Part shown: one piece after another, positions 8,727-18,130 of the stretch
Position numbering within the stretch: the first letter of the stretch is position 1
Layout: each line of letters begins with the position of its first letter
Source of the DNA: Bacillota bacterium
GTDB taxonomy: Bacteria; Bacillota; Clostridia; Lachnospirales; Cellulosilyticaceae
NCBI GenBank assembly: GCA_023436395.1
Contig: JAEZJJ010000090.1
Span: 1-64,000, forward strand
DNA length: 64,000 nucleotides
Reading direction: 5' to 3'
The notes under the pieces: model-generated
The model's database searches: none
Told to the model about the DNA's origin: nothing
What the model saw: only the letters and a program-made list of their open reading frames with translations
Made by a program: the position numbers and the translations under genes

Positions 8727-9662
8727 TTATATACCCAGTACCACACCTATTTCTAGCATATTGCCCTTTATATATTCAGATACTGGCATACGTTTTTTGT
8801 TAGGCATTTGAATCTCCTGAATGCATAGGCTTCCATCTAAAGTTTTTACAAGGATACCATCCTTCCCCACTTTTAAAATCGTACCTGGTGCCCCCTCTCC
8901 TTGTGTTGGCATTTTAACTGCCTTCCAGATTTTCATCACCTCACCTTTATAGTAAGTATAACCACCTGGCCAAGGATTAAGTCCTCTAATTAATGCATCA
9001 ATACTATTCGTAGACACATTCCACTTAATTTCACCTAAACTTTTTTGAATAAGTGGGGCATAAGTTGCTTCGCTCTCTTCTTGCTTTTGTCTCTCTTTGC
9101 CTCCTGCACTAATCATAGGAAATGCTTCTTTTAGTGCTATGGCACCTACTACTTTCATTTTATCATGAAGAGAAGCATAGGTATCTGTTTCACCTATTAA
9201 GATTTCCTTTTTCAAGAGCATATCTCCTGTATCCATTCCCTTATCCATATACATAATGGTCACACCTGTTACAGGTTCTTCATTAATAATAGACCACTGA
9301 ATAGGCGCTGCTCCTCTATACTTAGGAAGTAGAGAACCATGAATATTGATACAACCATACTTTGGAATATTCAAAATACTCTCAGGTAAAATCTGTCCAA
9401 ATGCTACTACTACAATAACATCTGGATTTAAAGATAGTATGTGGTTATAAAACGCTTCATCCCCTCTTATTTTTTCTGGTTGTAAAACTGGTAAACCATG
9501 AGCAAGTGCAACCTCTTTTACAGGTGGCATACTTTCTTTCTTGCCTCTTCCTTTTGGCTTATCAGGTTGTGTCACTACCGCACTTATCATATGGTTTTCA
9601 TTTATAAGCATTTCTAAAGTTGGTACTGCAAAATCAGGCGTACCCATAAATACAACGTTCAT
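8727..9662 (-). CDS. fmt: Methionyl-tRNA formyltransferase
   Basis: This enzyme formylates initiator Met-tRNA using 10-formyl-tetrahydrofolate. The 311-aa protein has the N-terminal MGTPDFAVPTL, the folate and catalytic segment INIHGSLLPKYRGAAPIQW with the conserved Asn-His pair, and a C-terminal OB domain from about residue 205. It lies 23 bases after def. Fmt adds and Def removes the formyl group, so pairing these genes is functionally logical and conserved. Confidence 0.97.
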   Translation of the reverse strand: MNVVFMGTPDFAVPTLEMLINENHMISAVVTQPDKPKGRGKKESMPPVKEVALAHGLPVLQPEKIRGDEAFYNHILSLNPDVIVVVAFGQILPESILNIPKYGCINIHGSLLPKYRGAAPIQWSIINEEPVTGVTIMYMDKGMDTGDMLLKKEILIGETDTYASLHDKMKVVGAIALKEAFPMISAGGKERQKQEESEATYAPLIQKSLGEIKWNVSTNSIDALIRGLNPWPGGYTYYKGEVMKIWKAVKMPTQGEGAPGTILKVGKDGILVKTLDGSLCIQEIQMPNKKRMPVSEYIKGNMLEIGVVLGI

Positions 9663-9685
9663 AGCCTTCTCCTCTTTTCTTACCT

Positions 9686-10144
9686 TTACTCTACTTCAAA
9701 TAAATCGCCTTCAACAACATCAATAAATAACTTTCCTTCAAGATGGTCAAATTCATGAAGCATGGCTCTTGCCATAAACTCATATCCTTCAATCTCAAAT
9801 GCATTGCCATGACGATCACAAGCACGCATTTTTACATAATTAGGACGTTTTACTGTTCCATATTTTTTAGGAACACTTAAGCACCCTTCTTCACCAATTT
9901 GTTCCCCTTCTACAGCAATAATTTCAGGATTCACAAATTCTATAGGCCCTTCACCAATATCTACAATAAAGGCGCGTTTAAGTAAGCCTACTTGTGGTGC
10001 TGCAATCCCTACTCCCTCAGCAAGATACATGGTTTCTTTCATATCATCTAGTAATGTCCATAAGCTTTCATCAAATTTTTTCACAGGTTTTGATATTTTT
10101 CTTAGGACTTCTTCTTTTTCTGTTCTAATTGTTCTAATCGCCAT
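9686..10144 (-). CDS. def: Peptide deformylase
   Basis: This metalloenzyme removes the N-formyl group from nascent proteins. All three family motifs are present in the 152-aa product: GIAAPQVGL (motif 1), EEGCLSVP with the metal-binding cysteine (motif 2) and HEFDHLEG with the HExxH metal ligands (motif 3). The length is typical of the short type I enzyme. It is followed closely by fmt and preceded by priA. Confidence 0.97.
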   Translation of the reverse strand: MAIRTIRTEKEEVLRKISKPVKKFDESLWTLLDDMKETMYLAEGVGIAAPQVGLLKRAFIVDIGEGPIEFVNPEIIAVEGEQIGEEGCLSVPKKYGTVKRPNYVKMRACDRHGNAFEIEGYEFMARAMLHEFDHLEGKLFIDVVEGDLFEVE

Positions 10145-10159
10145 AATTGCCTCCTTTAT

Positions 10160-12418
10160 TTATAACATAGCTAATGGGTCAACATCCCATTGCAATTTTA
10201 CACCATTTATTTTCTCTTTATTATAAAACTTTTCTAAGCAAAATTTACCATAAATCAATAATTTTTCTCGTACATCACCTATTACTAATAAACGCCACCT
10301 ATATTCATCACCTATTTTACTAATCACTGCACTAGTTGGTCCAATCACTCTAAAGTGACTTTGCCCTTTATTACTATAAAAACGATAGTATTGACTTAAG
10401 AGCTGGATGGTACGAATGACTTCTCCTTCATCTGTCCCTGTTACAAGTAATGAAAAAATATGAGTATAAGGTGGATAACCTAAGGTCTTTCTATTGGCTA
10501 ACTCTTGCTGATAGAAAGCTTCTTGGGCATTATTTTTAATCACTTCCATCACTAAATGATCTGGATTATAAGTCTGAATAACAACTTTCCCTTTGTCCTT
10601 TCCTCTACCAGCCCTTCCCATAGCTTGTGTGAGGAGCTGATAAGTTCGTTCATTACTTCTAAAGTCTTGCATAAAAAGAGATAAATCCGCAGATAAAACG
10701 CCTACTAAGGTAACACTAGGAAAATCATGGCCCTTGGCAATCATTTGTGTTCCAATAAGCAGCCTTACTTCTTTATTTCTAAAGGCAGTTAAAATTTTTT
10801 GATGCCCTTCCTTGCCTGAAGTCGTGTCCATATCCATTCGAGCTACACCATATTCTCCAAAGCATTCATTGAGATAAGCCTCTACCTTTTCCGTCCCACT
10901 TCCCATAAAACGAATGTACTTGCTGCCACACTCTGGACATACTTCTGGTACCTTTGTAGTTTTTCCACAATAATGACATTGAAGTGTTTGGTCACTGGCA
11001 TGATAAGTCATGGACACATCACAATGTTCACATTTCACCACGTAGCCACAACTTCTACAATTAATAAAAGTAGCATAACCTCTTCTATTAAGTAATAACA
11101 TAACTTGGCCATCTCTTTCAAGCGCCTCTTTAATCGCCTGATAAAGGGCTTGACTAAGAACTGTATTATTCCCTTTTTGAATCTCCAGCCGCATATCCAC
11201 GATCTCAACTTCAGGGAGTACTGCTTCACCTATGCGATGATTCAGGGTTAATAAACCATACTCACCCCTTCGGCTTGCTGCATAACTTTCTATACTTGGC
11301 GTAGCCGTCGCTAAAAGGACTTGCCCTGTATTTTGCATCATCCGCTTTTGAGCAATATCAATGGCATGATATTTAGGCGTTATTTCTGACTTATAGCTAC
11401 TTTCATGAGCTTCATCAATGACAATGAGTTTCAAATTAACCAGTGGCATAAATACTGCACTTCTCGGCCCTATAATAATAGAGACTTCATTATTTTTTGC
11501 CTTCATATAAAGTATTTGACGTTCTCTAGCACTCATCCTACTATGACTTAAGGCCGCGCGATTTCCAAAACGTTCTTTAAAACGTTTTAAAGTTTGGTCA
11601 GTAAGTGCAATTTCAGGAACCAAGACCAAGGCAGTTCCACCCTGAGTTAAAACTTGCCTAATAGCATGTAAAAATACCTCTGTCTTTCCACTCCCTGTAA
11701 TACCCTCTAATAGTATTGTCTCATAACGATTGGTTTCATTAAGCACCTTTAAATACTCTACCGCTCTAGCCTGCTCCTCATTTAAAGGCTTAAAACTTTC
11801 TTCACAAATAGGATCTGGCTTATAAACCATCTTTGTTTCTTCAATATTAATAAGCCCATTTTTTTCTAATGTTTTAAGGGATGAAGTACTTACCTCAGGT
11901 AAGGCAATTAATTGTTTGTAAAGCATATAAAGGTGAGCTTGTAGATACTCTAAAATCCACCTTTGCTTACTAAAACTCTGCTTATGTGCATTGGCATGAT
12001 AGTACACTTTCAGCTTAACTTCATCGCTTGTAAGCCTTACTCTTTTTTCATATATGTCACTATTTTTAATAGGTCCATCCTTTAATCCTGGTGGTAATAC
12101 CACATCGATGGCTGCTGCATAACTTGTTGCATAATGCTTTGCAATAAATACAGTGAGTTCCATCTGCCTTTCATCAAGAATTGGCTCTTCATCCACTAAA
12201 GTAGTGATTTGCTTTAAACGATATCCCACTTCTTCGACTTCATCCATGAGTTTAACAACATAGCCTATTTGCAAATGATTGCCTCTTCCAAAGGGGACTT
12301 TAACCCGCTGCCCTATACGGATGCGAGAACTGATTTCAGGTGCCACCTCATAAGTAAAAGGACGGTCAATCTCACTTACTGTTGCAAACTGAATAATAAT
12401 TTGTGCATAGCAAGGCAT
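10160..12418 (-). CDS. priA: Primosomal protein N', replication restart helicase
   Basis: PriA is a 3'-5' superfamily 2 DNA helicase that recognises stalled forks and reloads the replisome. The 752-aa protein has an N-terminal 3'BD domain, Walker A in GITGSGKTEVF near 240, and the DEAH box in VIDEAHESSYKS. It also has the eight zinc-binding cysteines in CRSCG, CEHC, CHYCG and CPECG (about 455-500) and helicase motifs V and VI (GTQMIAKGHDF, QAMGRAGRG). It lies between rpoZ and def, as in Bacillus. Confidence 0.97.
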   Translation of the reverse strand: MPCYAQIIIQFATVSEIDRPFTYEVAPEISSRIRIGQRVKVPFGRGNHLQIGYVVKLMDEVEEVGYRLKQITTLVDEEPILDERQMELTVFIAKHYATSYAAAIDVVLPPGLKDGPIKNSDIYEKRVRLTSDEVKLKVYYHANAHKQSFSKQRWILEYLQAHLYMLYKQLIALPEVSTSSLKTLEKNGLINIEETKMVYKPDPICEESFKPLNEEQARAVEYLKVLNETNRYETILLEGITGSGKTEVFLHAIRQVLTQGGTALVLVPEIALTDQTLKRFKERFGNRAALSHSRMSARERQILYMKAKNNEVSIIIGPRSAVFMPLVNLKLIVIDEAHESSYKSEITPKYHAIDIAQKRMMQNTGQVLLATATPSIESYAASRRGEYGLLTLNHRIGEAVLPEVEIVDMRLEIQKGNNTVLSQALYQAIKEALERDGQVMLLLNRRGYATFINCRSCGYVVKCEHCDVSMTYHASDQTLQCHYCGKTTKVPEVCPECGSKYIRFMGSGTEKVEAYLNECFGEYGVARMDMDTTSGKEGHQKILTAFRNKEVRLLIGTQMIAKGHDFPSVTLVGVLSADLSLFMQDFRSNERTYQLLTQAMGRAGRGKDKGKVVIQTYNPDHLVMEVIKNNAQEAFYQQELANRKTLGYPPYTHIFSLLVTGTDEGEVIRTIQLLSQYYRFYSNKGQSHFRVIGPTSAVISKIGDEYRWRLLVIGDVREKLLIYGKFCLEKFYNKEKINGVKLQWDVDPLAML

Positions 12419-12472
12419 ACGCTTCCCTTCTTCCTTTAAGCAATAATGATTATTTCACCTGATGTTTAAGAA

Positions 12473-12496
12473 GTCTGCCAACAGTTGTTGACAGAC
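12473..12496 (-). other. Intercistronic hairpin between rpoZ and priA
   Basis: A 10-bp inverted repeat with one mismatch (12473-12482 with 12487-12496) has a 4-base loop. There is no strong U-run after it on the minus strand, so it looks more like a processing or attenuating hairpin than a full terminator. Confidence 0.45.
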
Positions 12497-12513
12497 TCCC
12501 TCAAACTTGCCTC

Positions 12514-12855
12514 TTAGATACTTTCTTCTTCTTCTACTTCTGTTTCTTCTACTGGAGGATGGAATTCACGCATAGTAATTTTCCCTTCATAAATTTCATC
12601 TACTGCAATAGAAATTGGTTTTTTAGTTTTTAATAATTCATTAAGTTTAGCAGCTTCTTTGATTTTTTCTGGGTCGATAATTCTCTCCCCTGTCTTATCT
12701 GCTTCTTTAGTAGCTGCTGCTTGCTCATTAATCACATCAATAATGTTTCTTGCTCTTTTTGAAGCTGCAATAACAATGGAGTAACGACTTGTGAGTTTTG
12801 AAGTTCCTTCTTTATTAAGTTTATTCATGATTTGGGTATAAGATGGTTGTAGCAT
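12514..12855 (-). CDS. rpoZ: DNA-directed RNA polymerase subunit omega
   Basis: Omega helps assembly and stability of RNA polymerase by clamping the beta-prime subunit. The 113-aa product has the N-terminal MLQPSYTQIM opening and the conserved SRYSIVIAASKRARNI helix. A long acidic tail (EETEVEEEES) follows. The context gmk-rpoZ-priA is the universal Firmicute arrangement. AGGAGG lies about 7 bases upstream of the ATG. Confidence 0.95.
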   Translation of the reverse strand: MLQPSYTQIMNKLNKEGTSKLTSRYSIVIAASKRARNIIDVINEQAAATKEADKTGERIIDPEKIKEAAKLNELLKTKKPISIAVDEIYEGKITMREFHPPVEETEVEEEESI

Positions 12856-12866
12856 TTTTAATCCTC

Positions 12867-13469
12867 CTAATGACTAATAATTTTTTCTATTTCTTTTGTA
12901 TAATGACAACTTCTTAGTTTTTCTGCACCTACAATACGATTGATGTCTTCTATAGCTTCTACCAAACGGTCATTCACTACAATGTAGTCATAAGTTTGAT
13001 AAAGGGCTAGTTCTTCCTTTGCACGCTTTAATCTTCGCTCAATGACATCCCTTTCTTCCGTTCCTCTTCCTACCAAACGACTCTCTAGTTCAGTAAGTGA
13101 AGGGGGAATGACAAAAATAAAAATAGCTTCAGGGTAAATCTCTTTAATTTGCTGAGCTCCCTGTACCTCTATTTCTAGTATAACATCTTTTCCTTTTTTT
13201 ACACTTTCTTCGATAAAAGCTTTCGGTGTACCATAATAATTATCGCAAAAACAAGCATATTCTAAAAGTTCATTGTTTGCAATCATTTTTTCAAACATTT
13301 CTTTTGTCTTAAAGAAATAGTGTACACCTTCTTCTTCTCCTTGTCTAGGCTGACGTGTTGTTGCGGAAATAGAAAGTAAAAATTGCTCATTTTTAATCAG
13401 TTCCCTTACAATTGTTCCCTTACCTGACCCAGATGGTCCTGATAAAACGATTTTTAATCCCTCTTTCAT
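12867..13469 (-). CDS. gmk: Guanylate kinase
   Basis: This enzyme phosphorylates GMP to GDP with ATP, an essential step in purine nucleotide supply. The 200-aa length is standard. The P-loop is GPSGSGKGT near residue 10. The GMP-binding region includes TTRQPRQGE and the YFF-KT-MFE segment, followed by the lid with the RGTEERD arginines. GAAGGAG lies upstream of the ATG. It is in the yicC-remA-gmk-rpoZ series. Confidence 0.97.
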   Translation of the reverse strand: MKEGLKIVLSGPSGSGKGTIVRELIKNEQFLLSISATTRQPRQGEEEGVHYFFKTKEMFEKMIANNELLEYACFCDNYYGTPKAFIEESVKKGKDVILEIEVQGAQQIKEIYPEAIFIFVIPPSLTELESRLVGRGTEERDVIERRLKRAKEELALYQTYDYIVVNDRLVEAIEDINRIVGAEKLRSCHYTKEIEKIISH

Positions 13470-13487
13470 GCATATACTCCTTCTACT

Positions 13488-13733
13488 TTATTCTTTCGGG
13501 CTTCCTAACCTGCTTGCCATAGTCTCTGGTTGGAGAGCTGATAAAATAACTTCATTGTTATCAGTAATAATCACACCTCTTGTCTTTCGCCCTTGTGTAG
13601 CATCAATAAGTCTTGACTCTTCTCTTGCCTTTGTAATTAACCTTTTAATAGGTGCTGATTCTGCAGTCACAATGGCTACAATACGATGTGCTGCAACAAT
13701 ATTTCCATAACCAATATTTATAAATTGACTCAC
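13488..13733 (-). CDS. remA: RemA-family extracellular matrix regulatory protein (DUF370)
   Basis: RemA is a small DNA-binding protein that in Bacillus activates biofilm matrix and osmoprotection genes as an oligomeric ring. The 81-aa product covers the whole DUF370 family, with the conserved INIGYGNIV start, APIKRLI, and the DATQGRKTRGVI loop. It starts at GTG with AGGTG upstream. It lies between yicC and gmk, its conserved location in Firmicutes. Its role in this host is inferred from homology. Confidence 0.94.
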   Translation of the reverse strand: MSQFINIGYGNIVAAHRIVAIVTAESAPIKRLITKAREESRLIDATQGRKTRGVIITDNNEVILSALQPETMASRLGSPKE

Positions 13734-13741
13734 CTAATCAC

Positions 13742-14623
13742 CTACTCTAAATTTTGAACTTGTTCTCTTATTTTTTCAATTTCTGTTTTCAAAGAGACAA
13801 CTACTTTTGTAATTTCATAGTCATTTGCCTTAGAACCAATTGTATTCGCTTCTCTATTCATCTCCTGCATGAGGAAATCTAATTTACGACCTACTGATCC
13901 ACCTTCTTGTAAGATCTCTTCTAATTGGTTGAAGTGACTACTTAATCTTGTGATTTCTTCATCTATTGCACTTTTATCTGCTAAGATGGCTACTTCCATA
14001 GCCAGCCTACTTTCATCTATATTCATCCCATCTCCTAGAAGTTGGTCTAGTCTATTGTTTAAACGTTCACGATAATTTTCCACCACAAATGCACTACGGT
14101 TATTCACTTCCTGTAAAAGTTTTCTTAGCCCCGTGTTCTTACTTAAAATGTCTTCTTTAAGGGTTTGACCTTCCTTGCCTCTCATATCTAAAAAGGCTTT
14201 AAGTGCTTCTCTAAGTGCTTTTTCTATTATCTCACCTACAGCTTCTAAATTACCAGCTTGCTTTTGAATTGTCACTAGATCACTTACCCCTATTAAATGA
14301 GATAATTTTAAATCATCTTCTAAACTAAACTTACTACCTAAAGAGCGTACACCTTCAAGATAAGCCTGTCCTAAAGCTTCATTGATATTGACCTCCAAGT
14401 CTTCTTTGGCACTACTATGGCACATAATACTGACTTCCAGTTTACCTCGTGCTACTTCCTCTTTAATGATGCTACGTACTCTGTCTTCTAAATGCATGAG
14501 CATACGTGGCATACGAATATTAAGATCTAAATAGCGATGATTTACAGCAGAGATTTCAACAGTTATCTTTCTTGCATGTTCCTCTATTTCATACTTACCA
14601 TAGCCAGTCATACTATATATCAT
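13742..14623 (-). CDS. YicC/YloC-family endoribonuclease
   Basis: YicC-family proteins are endoribonucleases implicated in RNA turnover and stationary-phase physiology. I chose the ATG giving MIYSMTGYGKYE, because MxxSMTGYG is the conserved N terminus and AGTAGG lies upstream. An ATG 26 codons earlier lies at the promoter -10 region, so it cannot be the main start. The roughly 293-aa product also has the N-terminal NHRYLDLNIRMP segment and the C-terminal DUF1732 domain with QEMNREANTIGSK. This is the first gene of the leftward housekeeping operon. Confidence 0.94.
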   Translation of the reverse strand: MIYSMTGYGKYEIEEHARKITVEISAVNHRYLDLNIRMPRMLMHLEDRVRSIIKEEVARGKLEVSIMCHSSAKEDLEVNINEALGQAYLEGVRSLGSKFSLEDDLKLSHLIGVSDLVTIQKQAGNLEAVGEIIEKALREALKAFLDMRGKEGQTLKEDILSKNTGLRKLLQEVNNRSAFVVENYRERLNNRLDQLLGDGMNIDESRLAMEVAILADKSAIDEEITRLSSHFNQLEEILQEGGSVGRKLDFLMQEMNREANTIGSKANDYEITKVVVSLKTEIEKIREQVQNLE

Positions 14624-14672
14624 GCATTTTCCTACTTTCTTTTCATCATGTGTTCTTAGACATTTGCTTTTT

Positions 14673-14701
14673 ATTATAACACACCTTCCTTTTATTTTCA
14701 A
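14673..14701 (-). promoter_or_regulatory. Sigma-A promoter of the yicC-remA-gmk operon
   Basis: On the minus strand the -35 is TTGAAA (14696-14701), followed by exactly 17 bases and TATAAT (14673-14678). It overlaps the divergent rqcH promoter region. Confidence 0.85.
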
Positions 14702-14709
14702 AAAGATTA

Positions 14710-14718
14710 TGCTATACT
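14710..14718 (+). promoter_or_regulatory. Extended -10 promoter of rqcH
   Basis: The sequence TGCTATACT gives an extended -10 (TGnTATACT) 55 bases before the rqcH start codon. I see no good -35, which is common for extended -10 promoters. It is less than 10 bases from the -35 of the divergent yicC promoter. Confidence 0.55.
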
Positions 14719-14773
14719 TTTTCCTATACTGAATAGGATATCATTCCTTATTATTTTACAGGAGGCAACACAT

Positions 14774-16534
14774 ATGGCATTAGACGGTCTCGTACTCGCT
14801 AGTATAGTGCATGAATTAAAAGATGCACTTATTGGCGGTCGTATTGATAAAATATACCAAATAGAAAAAGAAGATATTCTTCTTACCCTGCGTAATAATG
14901 GCAATGCTTACCGTTTGCTTTTAACCGCAAATAGCAATTATCCACGTGTACATCTTACTGAACTTGCCAAAAATCCATCGCAGGATCCCCCTATGTTTTG
15001 TATGCTCCTTCGCAAGCATATAGGTGGTGGACGATTATTAAATATTATTCAGCCGGAATTAGAACGTATTCTAGAATTCCATATTGAAGCCACTAACGAA
15101 CTAGGGGATAGAGAAACTAAGAAATTAATCATTGAAATTATGGGCAGACACAGTAATATCATCCTTACCAAAGAAGATGGCTTAATCCTGGATAGTATTA
15201 AACATATCTCCAATGATAAAAGTAGTGTGAGGGAAATCCTCCCTAATCGCATGTATCAAAGACCACCTGATCAAGGGAAATTAAATCCTGTTGGTATCTT
15301 AGAGATAGATTTCATTCAAAAGCTAATGGCAACGGATTATCCCTTATTTAAAGCACTATATATGAATTTTAATGGATTAAGTCCCATGATTTGTCATGAA
15401 ATCTGCCACCAGGCAGGCATAGCAGATGATGCTTCCACTCTTTCCATATCATCTCATGACTACCAAAAACTTTATCTTAGCTTTAATACCCTACTGTCAC
15501 CCTTAACGACAGGGGATTTTACACCTACACTCTATCTAAGTGCAGAAGAACTACCTGAGGATTTCTACTGCCTACCTATTAGTCTCTATAGCACTTTAGA
15601 ATCTAAAACTTACACTAGCATGAGTGCTCTATTAGATTATTACTTTTTTGAAAGAAGTACGCGCTTTAATGTAGCACAAAAAACAGCGGATATCAAAAAA
15701 CTTATTCATACCTTTATAGAACGTGGTGTACGCAAGAAGGCTATTCAAGAAAAAGCGCTAGAAGAATGTACCCATAAAGACCTTTATAAAATGTATGGGG
15801 AATTACTAACAGCCTATGCCCATCAAGTTCCTAGTGGTGCAGAATCATTTGCTACATTAAATTATTATACAGAGCCCTATGAGGATATTGTCATTCCTTT
15901 AGACCCTCACAAAACAGCTATTCAAAATGCACAAGGTTATTTTAAACTTTATAGCAAAGCTAAACGTACAGAACTTGCTGCTACAGAGCAACTTTTAAGC
16001 ATTGAAGAAGATTTGCAGTACTTAGCCTCTGTTCTTCTCTCTCTCGATTTACTTGAGACCAAGGAAGATATTGCCGAGCTCAGAAATGAATTAGTAGAAA
16101 TGGGTTATTTGAAAAAGCGTACCAATGTTAAAAAAGAGAAGTCTTCCAAAAAACAGCTACCTTACCTTCATTTCAAATCTTCTCTAGGACATGATATTTA
16201 TGTAGGTAAAAATAATTTTCAAAATGATGAGCTCACCATGAAATTTGCTAAAAATAACGATTTATGGCTACACATTAAAGACGGCCCAGGTTCTCATGTC
16301 ATCGTTAAGCATTTAGATGAGCACCCAATTGATGAGCACGTTACTTTAGAAGCAGCTCTATTAGCGGCTTATCATAGTAGTGGTAAGATGTCTAGCCATG
16401 TACCTATTGACTATACTTTCCGCAAAAATGTCAAAAAAGTTCCTAATGCCAAACCTGGTATGGTGATTTATACACAATTTAAGACCTTATATGTAACACC
16501 TACTGAAGCTGCTATTAAAAAACTTTTACCCTAA
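14774..16534 (+). CDS. rqcH: Ribosome-associated quality control protein RqcH (NFACT family)
   Basis: RqcH (Rqc2/NEMF homologue, formerly called a fibronectin-binding protein) binds obstructed 50S subunits and recruits tRNA-Ala to add alanine tails to stalled chains. The 586-aa protein has an NFACT-N domain (1-180, with FCMLLRKHI near 75-83), a helix-hairpin-helix and coiled-coil middle (about 290-440), and the C-terminal NFACT-R domain. The last carries GHDIYVGKNNFQND and NDLWLHIKDGPGSHVI (about 470-530). AGGAGG lies before the ATG. The position that I align with the tail-making Asp97-Arg98 pair of Bacillus RqcH reads Glu97-Arg98. Confidence 0.95.
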   Translation: MALDGLVLASIVHELKDALIGGRIDKIYQIEKEDILLTLRNNGNAYRLLLTANSNYPRVHLTELAKNPSQDPPMFCMLLRKHIGGGRLLNIIQPELERILEFHIEATNELGDRETKKLIIEIMGRHSNIILTKEDGLILDSIKHISNDKSSVREILPNRMYQRPPDQGKLNPVGILEIDFIQKLMATDYPLFKALYMNFNGLSPMICHEICHQAGIADDASTLSISSHDYQKLYLSFNTLLSPLTTGDFTPTLYLSAEELPEDFYCLPISLYSTLESKTYTSMSALLDYYFFERSTRFNVAQKTADIKKLIHTFIERGVRKKAIQEKALEECTHKDLYKMYGELLTAYAHQVPSGAESFATLNYYTEPYEDIVIPLDPHKTAIQNAQGYFKLYSKAKRTELAATEQLLSIEEDLQYLASVLLSLDLLETKEDIAELRNELVEMGYLKKRTNVKKEKSSKKQLPYLHFKSSLGHDIYVGKNNFQNDELTMKFAKNNDLWLHIKDGPGSHVIVKHLDEHPIDEHVTLEAALLAAYHSSGKMSSHVPIDYTFRKNVKKVPNAKPGMVIYTQFKTLYVTPTEAAIKKLLP

Positions 16535-16548
16535 TCCCCTATACACCT

Positions 16549-16600
16549 AAAGGATTGTCTTTTCTCATCAATAGAAAAGATAATCCTTTTGTTCATTTTT
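16549..16600 (+). terminator. Intrinsic terminator of rqcH
   Basis: A 17-bp stem (16549-16565 with 16573-16589, AAAGGATTGTC start) with one mismatch follows the rqcH stop. The 3' tail TTTTGTTCATTTTTC is U-rich. Confidence 0.8.
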
Positions 16601-16665
16601 CTATTATCTCTTTTGATTAAATTTTATCTCAAAAAATGTTTTATTTTATATATTTTGCTGAATTG

Positions 16666-16694
16666 TTGATTAATTGAAATTTTTATGGTAAATT
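16666..16694 (+). promoter_or_regulatory. Probable sigma-A promoter of the citrate synthase gene
   Basis: TTGATT (16666-16671) and TAAATT (16689-16694) are separated by 17 bases. They lie about 50 bases before the start codon, in a very AT-rich leader. Confidence 0.55.
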
Positions 16695-16747
16695 AATCAT
16701 AATAGTTTAACATATTAAAATAACTTATCAAAGGAAAGGTGATGCGA

Positions 16748-18130
16748 ATGAAAGAAAACAACGAAATGAGAGAACAACTATTAAATCTCACCCAAATGTG
16801 TGAATCCTGTAATTATATTGACCCTGAATTATTTACTAAGTATTCTGTCAAAAGAGGCCTTCGTGATTTAGATGGCCGTGGTGTACTGGTAGGTCTTACA
16901 GAAATCGGAGAGGTACATTCTTATATTATAGATGAGAATGAAATGATTCCTGTTCCAGGTCAACTCTTCTACCGCGGCATGAATGTGGAACAAATTACAA
17001 AAGGTTACTTAATGGATAATCGCTTGGGTTTTGAAGAAACCACTTACCTTCTTCTTTTTGGGCATCTTCCTAACTCTGAAGAACTCAATGAATTTGAAAA
17101 ATTACTAGGAAATTACCGTGATTTGCCTGATAATTTCTTTAATGATATGATTCTTAAATCACCTACTAAAGATATTATGAATTCTTTAGCGCGTAGTGTT
17201 TTAGCTTTATACAGCTATGATCCTGAAGCCGATAATACTTCTACGTATAATGTTCTTAAACAATGTCTCTCTTTAATTGCACGTTTTCCAACCCTAGCTG
17301 TTTATGGCTATCAAGCTTATGCTCATTCTCATCTAGGTCAAAGCCTTTATGTGCATTCACCAAAACCAGAATTAAGTACTGCTGAAAATATCTTACATAT
17401 GCTAAGACCAGATTGTAAATATACACATCTTGAAGCCACACTTCTAGACCTAGCCCTTATCCTACATGCTGAACATGGTGGTGGAAATAATTCTTCCTTT
17501 ACAACGCACCTAGTAACTTCATCTGGTACGGATACCTATTCTGTTATAGCTGCTGCCTTAGGCTCACTTAAAGGACCAAAACACGGTGGTGCAAATATCA
17601 AAGTGGTACACATGTTTGAAGATATGAAGGCTTCTATTGAAGACTGGTCAGATGATGCAGCTATTGAAGATTACCTTTGTAAACTATTACACAAAGAAGC
17701 CTTTGATAAATCAGGTCTTATTTATGGTATTGGGCATGCTGTCTATTCCCTTTCTGATCCTCGTGCAGAAATCTTAAAGCAATATGCTGAAAAGCTAGCT
17801 TATGAAAAGGGACTCGAAAAAGAATATACCTTCTATACTAAAATCGAAACTTTAGCCCCTAAAGTTATCGCCCGTGAACGTAAAATGTATAAAGGTGTGA
17901 GTGCCAATGTAGACTTCTACTCTGGCTTTGTATATAACATGCTAGGTTTACCTCTTGAACTCTATACACCAATCTTTGCCATTGCAAGAATCGCTGGATG
18001 GAGCGCTCACCGCATTGAGGAGTTAGTCAATAGAGGAAAAATCATTCGCCCTGCCTATAAGAGCGTAGCAAAACATAAAGATTATATTCCTCTTCATGAA
18101 CGTATGCCAATTGAAGAAGAAGCTAAATAG
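16748..18130 (+). CDS. Citrate synthase (citrate/2-methylcitrate synthase family)
   Basis: This enzyme condenses oxaloacetate with acetyl-CoA. The roughly 460-aa protein shows the two catalytic histidine regions, ILHAEHGGGNNSS and GIGHAVYSLSDPR, plus GPKHGGAN. The Asp and Arg residues of the active site are at the expected places. It is the long clostridial form with an N-terminal extension of about 45 residues. I chose the ATG giving MKENNEMREQ, as AGGAAAGG lies 8 bases upstream; a GTG and an ATG just before it are alternatives. It is transcribed alone, with its own promoter and terminator. No aconitase or isocitrate dehydrogenase is nearby, so a glutamate-biosynthesis role is an inference only. 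Confidence 0.93.
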   Translation: MKENNEMREQLLNLTQMCESCNYIDPELFTKYSVKRGLRDLDGRGVLVGLTEIGEVHSYIIDENEMIPVPGQLFYRGMNVEQITKGYLMDNRLGFEETTYLLLFGHLPNSEELNEFEKLLGNYRDLPDNFFNDMILKSPTKDIMNSLARSVLALYSYDPEADNTSTYNVLKQCLSLIARFPTLAVYGYQAYAHSHLGQSLYVHSPKPELSTAENILHMLRPDCKYTHLEATLLDLALILHAEHGGGNNSSFTTHLVTSSGTDTYSVIAAALGSLKGPKHGGANIKVVHMFEDMKASIEDWSDDAAIEDYLCKLLHKEAFDKSGLIYGIGHAVYSLSDPRAEILKQYAEKLAYEKGLEKEYTFYTKIETLAPKVIARERKMYKGVSANVDFYSGFVYNMLGLPLELYTPIFAIARIAGWSAHRIEELVNRGKIIRPAYKSVAKHKDYIPLHERMPIEEEAK

